Assembly (NCBI RefSeq): GCF_032118995.1
Contig: NC_092669.1
Location: 186,001 to 250,000, forward strand
Source: Asterias amurensis
Taxonomy: Eukaryota; Echinodermata; Asteroidea; Forcipulatida; Asteriidae
DNA length: 64,000 nucleotides
Reading direction: 5' to 3'
This document shows, piece after piece, positions 54,898 through 64,000 of this stretch (position 1 is its first letter; every line of letters starts with the position of its first letter). The notes beneath the pieces are model-generated. The model saw only the letters and a program-made list of their open reading frames with translations. It had not been told where the DNA came from and did no database searches. The translations under genes were made by a program, and so were the position numbers.

Positions 54898-56707
54898 CAT
54901 GTATGTCAGACTAACATTTTTTAAAGTAAAATAAGAAGAACATTCTAAAATATTAATGTTTGATAAGGTAATTGTATATCCAATGAAATAATAATATAGC
55001 AGGGTTTTATTCTTATATCTCGCTTGATGTTCATAAACAATATAACTATTAGTTTATTTTCGACTTTCAGTTTTATGTTTTTAATTGCACAGGCAGCCTT
55101 GGTCACATAAATTGTAGTCTTCTTTCCCCCCCCCCCCACCCCCCAAAAAATAATTACATTAGTTCCCAAATTATTTTATTGCGAGCACAGGGTATTTGAT
55201 ATAAGGGTCACAAACCACCTTGGTTAAGTTCTAACCTATATTTTGAACTGATGTATTTATCATTAAACTAGGAAAAGAAAATGATCTTTAATAATGAGGA
55301 AATTTCAGTTGTATAAGACAAGCAATTTCAATATAGTGAAACAAGGAAAAATGGCATCAATCAATTCACGAATCTCGAAAGGGTTTCAGTTTTGATGCCA
55401 CTGAAATGAATAAGATTAGAGGTGGTTTTCTGTTTTAATCCTGCGTGATATTCTTCCTTCTTTAGTCGGAATTCCAGGGATTTTTTTTGCACTTGGATAC
55501 ATCAGAAAAACTGAGATAGTTTAATGGCATGAAAAGGCTGTTTTAAAAAGCCTACACTATGTGTACATCTAGGTCAGCCCTAGGTCGATAAAATATTTCA
55601 CCTAGGAATTAATTTAATGCCTGTTTAATCAACAATTGGAAATTGGGGGCTGAAGATTATATTTATTTGATTTGCTAAAGGATAATTTGTTTAAGGATGA
55701 AATTAGACAGGATTGGGAGATTGAGGTAAAAGTTTATAAGTAATGATGGTGCTGGGTTTATTGTAGATGGTAACGATGGAATTAATTAATTAATGCAAAT
55801 TGATTAAGGGAAAGGTGTAATGAAAATAAAAAAACTGTGGAAACAGCTTGGAATAAAATGACGAATAAATTTCCATGAGCAGAAAAAATAAAATCCTTAT
55901 CTCGTTGTGTAATTTTTTTTGTATTCGATGCTGAACAACGATCTGTGGCAGAGACAGAAAAGTTAATTTATTTCCTATTACAGCTGATCCAATTTTCTTG
56001 AGATTTATTTTTTTTCGAGAATAATCGCAAAGCGAGTAGAAATGATACGCTTAATTTATTTTCTTTTACAATTCCGGCCCAACGGGATTGAAAAATAAAT
56101 TAGAAATTTACAACAAGTCGGAGAAAGTGAGTCTAGTGGACTGGAAGCTAACATTTTCTCCCCATCTCAATTTAGTAAAAACACGCACTAAAAAGGAGGC
56201 AAAGAGTTCCTTTAAAAATGACGACAAATAAAACACATCATATGTTTTAATATAGTTCCAATTTTATTTGATGTATTGTCATATTTTGCTTTGCCTACTT
56301 CTACATTCCTAAGTCATTATCGTCGAGTAATCAACCCAACTTCAGCGAATGAACATAAAGGGACTCCATTCCTACAGTAGTTTTATTAAGAATATCTTAC
56401 AAGTATATAATTTGAAATTATCTTTTTTGTAGAGAAAAAAACTCTGATAAATGTATAAGTAAATTTAATCTAGTTTGTTCACTGATTCTACATCTATTTA
56501 TAACAAAACATGCCCTGAGAGACACTTTCTCAATTTAGTGTGCTTTCAATTTACGGTTTAAAAACTGTACATTTTTTACTCTTTTTGCAAAGTGGAAGAA
56601 ACTGGGCAGTGCAAAGAAAGAATAAACCCTGGTTTTATTAACAGTTTATTTAAACTGGTTAAATTCTGCATACTGTGTTAACCATTTTGAGATGACTGGT
56701 TATATTC

Positions 56708-56963
56708 ATAGAGTTATATATAAGAACCAGACGATGTACCAATGATGTCTTGGCACAAACGCGACGGGACCGCAAGGAGACACGCGCGTCATTTTGTGAG
56801 ATAAACGTTGTACGCCCCTTGAAAATGAAGTAGGCCTACACGTCGGTGACAAATACACTCAATGCGATGTTGTTTGCTCAACTTACAAAATGGCCGCATG
56901 CTCGAATCCTGGGCCGCGTAACTAAGCCAGTGTGCCCTCTAGTTCTTATATGTAACTCTGTGG
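56708..56963. mobile_element. Inverted-repeat MITE, AGAGTTATATATAAGAACC ends
   Basis: CATAGAGTTATATATAAGAA at the left is mirrored by TTCTTATATGTAACTCTGTG at the right. The interior is unusually GC-rich for the region, with ACACGCGCGTC and GGGCCGCG. I see no coding capacity. Confidence 0.75.
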
Positions 56964-57086
56964 TTATACTGTACATTAAACCAGTTTAAGTAAACCAAAC
57001 TGATTGGTTACAATTATAACCTGGGTTTAGTGACAATGACTGATTCAATTGAGGTAGTAAATTTGTCAGATCACACTTAAGACTAA

Positions 57087-57194
57087 AGGCAATCACAGTT
57101 TGCATAAATTAATATTCATTAACATCAGACAAATGTGATGGCAATCACAATTTGCATAAATTAATATTAATTAACAACCATACAAATGTGATGC
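57087..57194 (+). repeat. Tandem duplicate of about 59 bp
   Basis: Two copies of a unit containing GCAATCACAATTTGCATAAA, TTAATATTCATTAAC and CAAATGTGATG follow one another with a few differences. Each carries an octamer-like TTTGCAT next to TTAATATT. Confidence 0.85.
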
Positions 57195-60100
57195 ACTGAG
57201 CAACCCAAAGTTGTGACATCATGAGTAAGCTAATTAGATAAATGTATTATCCACTGATGACACCAAATCTGCATATATCAATATTCATATCATTTTAACA
57301 ACTTGACCAATCAACAGCACTCACCCACACATTTATTGATTTGCATATTCAGAGACAGTGGCTGGTTTACAGGACTTACTTCTTGCAGAACATTTTTAAA
57401 CATCAACTTTTACCAAATTTGCATATTTTCTTTTCCACACTCACATAAAAACAAAACGCTGGACCAAGCCACTAAAATCTATTTTTAACTTGTCTTCATT
57501 TTCAAGACATATGTTAAACAACTTGGCCTGATAAACGCTTCCAGACATCATTCAAACAGGATGCAAAGTTCACAATAGTAACCTCCCTTCCCCATTAATC
57601 TTATAATGGGAACGCCAAATTCTCTACTTTACATTTATTTTACATACACACCAAAAATGAAGAAAAAACAAATAATAGATATGCACAAATTACAAAAAAA
57701 TATTTTGTACACAAATCGTACCACTTAAGGTATCTCATTAATATTCAACAAGTCACTATTGACCTCTGACCTCAAAGAGCATTATGGGTAATCGGCTTCC
57801 TAACCCCTGAGACTTACAGCAAGCATTTACCAAATAGATTGCTATAAAATATTATGTGGAAACCAATACCCAGCATGCATTGCTCTCTGTTTAACGAGGC
57901 TATATCAAAGTTGTTTTTTTCTTTTTTTTTTCTCCTTATTTTTTTTTTAATGACATTTTTATGACATTTTTATTAAAGCAGTTTGTTACTTTAATATTTA
58001 CAAAGGTACCTTTCCTTACACAACCAACAACATCGTGCTTTTAAACAGTAAATTTAACTCGTTCATTATTTCTTTGTTATCATTTTGAGCATGTCCATTA
58101 CCCTCAAAGGTGTATGACTTCATCAGCATATCACCCTATCAGCATATCACCCTCGCAGATAGGGAAATCATTCCTTAGAATTGCTGAAACAAACTACCGT
58201 TCTTTTGAACAAAAAGAAACAAATCTCAAATATTTAAGAAAACAACAAACACTATTGTTTGAACAATTCATCCTTTATCCTAAACACATTATCTACTTCC
58301 TAAACAAATCATAATTTTTATTGTCATGAAAGAAAAATCATTATCAAACCATGACATTTTTCAATGGTTTCCTATCAACTATAATAAACATTGTTTGAAT
58401 GTAACCATGGCAATATATAGTTGACACAAAAAACAATTTGGCAGAGTTGTATGTTAAAAAATTTCTCAAAAAGTTTAAAGGAAAGGGATGTTTATAAGGG
58501 ACTTAAAAAGAAGATCATCAAGACTAAAATCCCTTTCCCCTGTTAATTAAAAACTATTTGTTTTTGCAGGCAACATCACATTTTTTGTGACTTACAGATA
58601 TTGTTCAAACATTTTATTTTGGAACTACAGATAGATTTTTTTTGTTTTAACGCAAACAAGAATTAGGTAAAACAAATATTTGGAGGTTTAATAACCTGGT
58701 GGGATATTAAAATCTGTTTTGGCAAGATAGTTTTAAAAATGTCTGTCTAGAACTAAATCATTAATCAGTGAACAAATCTATTGATACAATAGAGCGACTG
58801 TTCCCTTCAGAATGGGTGACACATTTAAGGAGAACTTTGATTGGCTAAAAGAAAGTGATTTCATCTCAACAAGCCTATCATGTCTTTCTTTACAAAACAG
58901 TTATCTTCAGGGATTTTGATTGGTTAAGGGATCTTTGATTATTCCATTTTAAAAAGGGGTGGTTTAATTTGGCAAAACAACATTAATTGTACAAATAGTA
59001 TTATTGAAAACATTTCATGAAAATAAGTTGGCAATTGCAAATTGAACAAATTTTCCAGTGAAATAAGGCACATTTAAAGTACTGATAAACCAACATAAAC
59101 AAGAAGGATTCTGAAACATCGAGCGGTTTGTGGAGAAGCCATTTATAAATAACTAACCCTAAATAACAACCCACTGGTTTAACAACTCAATGTTTCGATC
59201 AGTAAGCTCTGATCAGCTTCAGGAGAAAAATGATCTTCTTTTCCTAAAGACGATCACGACTTACAAATCAAAACGTCAAGTTGTTGAACCACTGGTTGTT
59301 TTCAGAAGTACAAGTCATGGTATTTCCACAAACATCACTAGATTGTATTCCAAACACGCAAACACTCAAATACTACTTAAGATTCTTAACAGTTTCCATG
59401 GTAATATCTTGATGATTGATATGAAGTAATGAAATATATAAGAAAAATTACTTGATTTACTCTTACTTCAACTGTTAGAAGTTTGAATGATGAGTTCATA
59501 ATAATAATGATGCATATGAGTTGTTAGGTTTCATGAAATTGAAAAAAACAAAGAAGAAAAGATAGGTTTATATTCATATTGCAGGTGTGACAGAAACAGG
59601 GTTACCAACGCTTTCAGAAGGGGATCAGTGACACTAAAGCATTTACTACATGCCTCCCTCCAAGGTATTTTCTTCTTAGATTTTTAACGCATAGTTCCCA
59701 GGCTTTCCTGTACAGATCAAGATGACCAACTGATTTGAATGAAAAGCACCAGCTCATTTTACACTCCAGCCTTGTCATTGTCATTGTCATTGTCAAAAAA
59801 CACATATCTGATAAAATATTGTTGGTAACCTGTTTGTCAACCTTTGTCAAAATTTAGTAAATTGTAAAATTGGTTTGTGAGCAAAAAAACAAAACCCCAA
59901 AGATTCGACTGAATAACAAATTCTTTGAAAAAACTAATTTGATTGGTTGGTCAGTGATTCATGTGTTACTTTCAACCAATCAACTGAACTGTTATTGTTG
60001 ATCAAACCCTGAGATGAATGACTTCACTGTTAAAATAATGCATGAATATTGCATTAATTAACTAATGCCAATTGTAATTGGTCAAAAGGCCAGCCACTTA

Positions 60101-62809
60101 ATAATACAGCCATTCTCACTGGCTGAGGCTTAATGTATGCATTTCCCTGATTGGTTGTAAAGCATCTTGTGACAAAGAGGGGTGTGGCTATAGAGGTAGA
60201 AGAAATAATTTGCAGAAAGTTGTGTTTTATAAAAAAACTAAGAGAGAAATTTTACTGCAATTGTAATGCCGTGCATTATGAGGTAGCAATGCTTGTTTTA
60301 TACAAATAAAAAAATTGAGCGTTAGAAAAAGATTCAAACTCAAGAAAAAGTTTGAAAAATATTGGCTTGTTTCTACAGATGAAACAATCTGTACAATTTT
60401 CACCATTATTTTACAAAACAAATCCTCGTCACAATTGTTATGTATTTCATTTTACATAAGGACAAACGCCAACGGTTTCTGATCTTAGTAACTAACGTTC
60501 AATATGAAAGACAAATGGGAGACTGTTAGACAGTGCTTTTTCACAGTATTGCGCGCTTGTAGGTCTGCGCACTCCCAATACTGAGCATGCGTACGCACGC
60601 TCAGAGCAGCAACAAAGGATCGCTATGTCTGCTGCCGCCAGCGTCTCAAAAGTCTTCTATTGACGTAACAAATTTTGAGGAAAAAGAAAAGAAAAAAATA
60701 TATATGAATATTGAAAATTCATTATTTTGTTTTGTTAGGTTCTTTTTGTTCCTAACATTTTCGATATTTATTGGACCATAATTTGAAACTACATTTTTAA
60801 AATTTTTAAGATCAGAAACTGTTGTCTGCCTCCTGGCCCATTTGAACTTTCTCTACTTTGAAACAGAAAAGTTGATCTTTCACCACAATCATATTGAAAT
60901 ATTCTCACAATATTATTTGAAGTGACCCTCTCGTGAATTGACCTCCTTAGAAACACAATCTTAATGCATTATATGGCTTGTTTCTATGGCAATCATAATA
61001 TAAAACTGACTGATTGTTTGTTAAACCTACAGACAGAGAAACCCCCTTACTATTATGCAAGGTAAACTGTATTCTACTTTCCCCTATTTCAGCATACTGG
61101 TAAAAGCGCCTGACGAAGCAACATTCCACTTAGTCAGACCGAGTTAACATACTACACAAGAAAGCAAGCTTGCTTTGTTTAAGAATTCATCTCCTTTAAC
61201 CATTCAAAAAGGTCCTTCAAGAACCATAAGTAACCCCTACCAAAAACATCCACGCCCCGTCAAGAAAAACCAAACCAAACGTATCTACAACATAATATAA
61301 AACCCAATCATTATTTCACTCTTGTATTGTAGAAGCTTGTCAAACTTAAGAAATATTTGTTTGTAATGTTTTGCAAATAAGTCACAAAATGGGTGAGTCT
61401 TTCATGACCAAAAAGTAAAGCATAAAAAACAGAAATGAAAAAGAAAAGAACCGAAAGTAAAGAAAGTAAAATAAATGCACACCATTTTATTTTAAAATGC
61501 ATAGAGTTTTACGAGTTACATTAGTATTGAAATCTTCATGGGTAACTTAAGACAATAGTTGAGAATTAAGTTTGGAATGAAATGCTGTGAGAAGAAATCA
61601 CGAGTGGGGGAAAGTATTCTGGAATGATTATTAAAGACGATTTAACAAAGTGTTGCACGAGGATCACATGGTTTATCAGTAAGTACCCTACAAACTTTGA
61701 AGTGATGTTTGGGTAAAATCAACAAACTATCAAATCATACCTCAAAAAACTATCTCATCATTAGAATCACTTTGAAATATTCTGGACACTAATCTTTCCT
61801 TTACAAAAAAAGGCTCAAAATTTTGTAAGAAATTGTTTCCCTTTCAGCCCAAGTGATCCTCCAAACCTAATGGTTTTAAAAATCAAACTACATTTTTGGA
61901 CTGATGAATATTAAATATTCCTTGATTTTAACGAACTTGGCAAAAGATTTTATGTTTGGCACAGAAAACATGGCACGCATCAAGAAAAGTATAGATGTAC
62001 TGGCAAATTATGACTCTCAATTTCAACAGTAGCTTTTTAAGCTTTTAAAGAAAGAACAGAAAAATTCTCAAAAACTAAAATGTGAATAAACTAAAAACTT
62101 TTGACAACTTTAAAAAACCATTGCTATTTCAGACATAATTTTGTTTTCGATGAAAAATAATGAAATTCTGACTTTCAGAATTTTCACTTTAGATAAAAAT
62201 TATTTTTTTGTGTGGCATGATATGAATAAACATATATTCAAATTTATTTTAAGTCAAGGAATTATTATCCCTTAAACAAAAAGTCTTTCAAAAACCTCTT
62301 TCAAAAACAACGCTAAAAAACAAAAACTTTTTAGATAACAAATGAGTATTCTTGATGTTGTTGTCATAATAAAAGGTGCTGCTCTTTAATTTAATTTCAA
62401 AAGCCTTAGCTTAAAATATTTCAAGTAAAAAAGAAATAAACCTAAGTTTGTGCTAGGTGTCCTATCAACTTATCGAACAGGAGTAGAAAAATAATCATGC
62501 AAATCTGAGACAATATTTCAGAAAACTTAAAGTCGATTGGGTTGAAAGAAAATAATTTACAAAGATTTGAAATGAAGAAAAAAAAAACCCCAAAACAAAA
62601 CAAATTGAAAAAATGAAATGCTCTCTACAGCTACTAAAAAAAGCTTGCAAGCTGAGTGCGATTAAAATGCAATTTAATGTATTTTTCATTAATGCCCATT
62701 TCTACTTTGAATAATCATCTGCAATAAGATAAGATGTTGTGATGAAATCTCAGACTCTTATTCACAACAACAGCCATCTTCTTAATCCTCAAGACAAATA
62801 CATATTAAC

Positions 62810-62860
62810 CTCATTCCCAGTGGTACCAATCTCGCTGCGCCATTGCTCAATCACAACCCC
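62810..62860 (-). CDS. Doubtful single exon
   Basis: On the minus strand a good acceptor (CACACTTTCAG) and a weaker donor (G then GTTAATATG) bound exactly 51 bases, reading GVVIEQWRSEIGTTGNE in phase 0. GC content is well above its surroundings. Read-through would add VNMYLS and a stop, so it could also be a last exon. I do not recognise the peptide and found no partner exon inside the window. It may instead be part of a dispersed repeat. Confidence 0.2.
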
Positions 62861-64000
62861 CTGAAAGTGTGACAGTGAATTATTTCATCTTGTGGTGGAT
62901 CCATTCTGTGTTAGAGAAGTACGCAGAGTGCTAAGTCAAACCAGGCATCAAGTCATAAACCAACTGGTCCCCTGTCATTATTCTTTTAACTTGTGATATG
63001 TCAAACTGTATGTAGTTTAGGGTGACCATGGAGAACCATGAATCATATGTTTCAAGTAGTTGCATTTTGACACGTACATACTTAGCGCCCTACAAACGTT
63101 CAGAAGTTGTTGGTGTGCACGTTGGCAGCGTTGATTTTTAGCGTTGCCCTTCCAGGGGGTCAGTGATAAGAGGTATTGGTATGGCTCGATTCGGTGCCTA
63201 TGGTAAGGAGGCCGAGTACAGACCAATCACAGCTGTCACAGTAAACCAAAATACTGACTTGAAATACCAAGAAATAACTTCACAAATTCCATGAAAATAT
63301 CAGTCAAATCAAAATGAAAAGCTGTAGAATTATTGTCTACTCCAGATCTTTTCCCGGACATAAATTTACTTGTAAAAAATAAAATGTGTTTTTCAGAAGC
63401 TCTGGTGCCTAATGACTTCTAATATTCTACTAAGTGTAGTAGTCTAGGAACCAGACCATGATGGTTGCTATATTATACACATAATACCTTAGGTGACACA
63501 ACAACGCTATTTTCTACATAAAAAGCTACATACAAGTTTATATTTTACTATAACAATGTGCAATTCTCAGTCTCTACTCTCTCAATTATTTTCACACAAT
63601 AAACATCAATTATTAATCTGATCCATAAAGAATAAAATCCCTGCCGTAATTTGTATTTTTTTTTTTTAATCCGTGCACAAAAATCTCCAAGTGCGGACGG
63701 ATAACATTGCGAAAATAATCACAATGGTCGAAGCTGGAATTCAGTTGGCGCTAACAAGTCAACACACTCTATGTTTACACTTTTACCGCTTCTTGCAAAT
63801 CTTTCCAAGCAGAGAGCAAAGTTATAAACCATTTATTCTGATTGGCTGAAAAATGTTACTTAACACACTCACAACCAATCACACAGCCTGGCTATTATAA
63901 GTTTGTGAGACACACAGACCTACTACATCGATTCAACACTTTATTGTTATTGATTTTTTATCGAGTTCAATTACGTAACCTCCAAGACAACTGACAAATC

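Larger units (their letters stand above)
54000..64000. other. Right-hand region without a recognised gene
   Basis: No open frame here resembles a known protein. The sequence is AT-rich, with a MITE at 56,708, a diverged foldback at 54,705, a motif cluster at 57,087-57,430 and a doubtful exon at 62,810. A patch near 63,020-63,230 is locally less AT-rich but unrecognised. The stretch could be intergenic, or the long 3' untranslated part of a minus-strand gene beyond the window. Confidence 0.45.

Noticed and set aside
59614-59850. Minus-strand frame ending LRRKYLGGRHVVNALVSLIPF
   Set aside because: I considered it as a last exon, but found no matching family or flanking exon; it includes a simple TGACAA-type repeat, so a dispersed repeat is more likely.
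63017-63226. Locally GC-richer patch with a 69-codon minus-strand frame
   Set aside because: I tested it for structural RNA and coding signals by eye; no boxes, paired stems or splice sites were convincing.

Overview
The window is intron-rich, AT-rich metazoan DNA. The genes are split into short exons with GT-AG introns, and one GC-AG intron is present. The proteins look most like those of deuterostomes: troponin T and troponin I, RuvB-like 2, and an HSD17B2-type short-chain dehydrogenase. Dispersed tRNA-derived SINEs and TTAA-flanked short inverted-repeat elements resemble what I remember from sea-star genomes. My best reading is an echinoderm, probably an asteroid. That placement is inference; no search was run.

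Layout, left to right. 1-1,700: no gene; a cluster of palindromic repeats lies upstream of the first gene. 1,770-8,041 (+): a complete troponin T gene with two mutually alternative last exons. 8,042-14,350: intergenic, with inverted-repeat elements and a G-rich minisatellite. 14,351-32,640 (-): a complete troponin I gene of 13 exons, read right to left. It encodes about 389 residues with a very long Glu/Arg/Lys-rich N-terminal extension. Its 10.4-kb first intron holds a roughly 20-copy 61-bp satellite. 32,650-35,977: intergenic, holding the likely troponin I promoter. 35,978-43,970 (-): RUVBL2 (Reptin), 14 exons and 462 residues, with a duplicated partial exon and a duplicated 3' end. 45,138-51,795 (+): a five-exon HSD17B2-like short-chain dehydrogenase of 437 residues. 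53,875-53,962 (-): an intron-bearing tRNA-Tyr(GUA) gene. 54,000-64,000: no recognised gene; inverted-repeat elements, a cluster of octamer-like motifs and one doubtful exon.

Troponin T and troponin I are subunits of the same thin-filament calcium switch. Here they sit tail to tail about 6.3 kb apart. Vertebrate TnI and TnT genes are also found as close pairs, so this cluster looks like an invertebrate counterpart of that arrangement. RUVBL2 is a chromatin-remodelling AAA+ ATPase and the dehydrogenase is a membrane steroid/retinoid-type enzyme; neither has an obvious functional link to the troponins.

Exon models were built by hand from splice sites, reading phase and family resemblance. Summed exon lengths give uninterrupted frames for all four genes.
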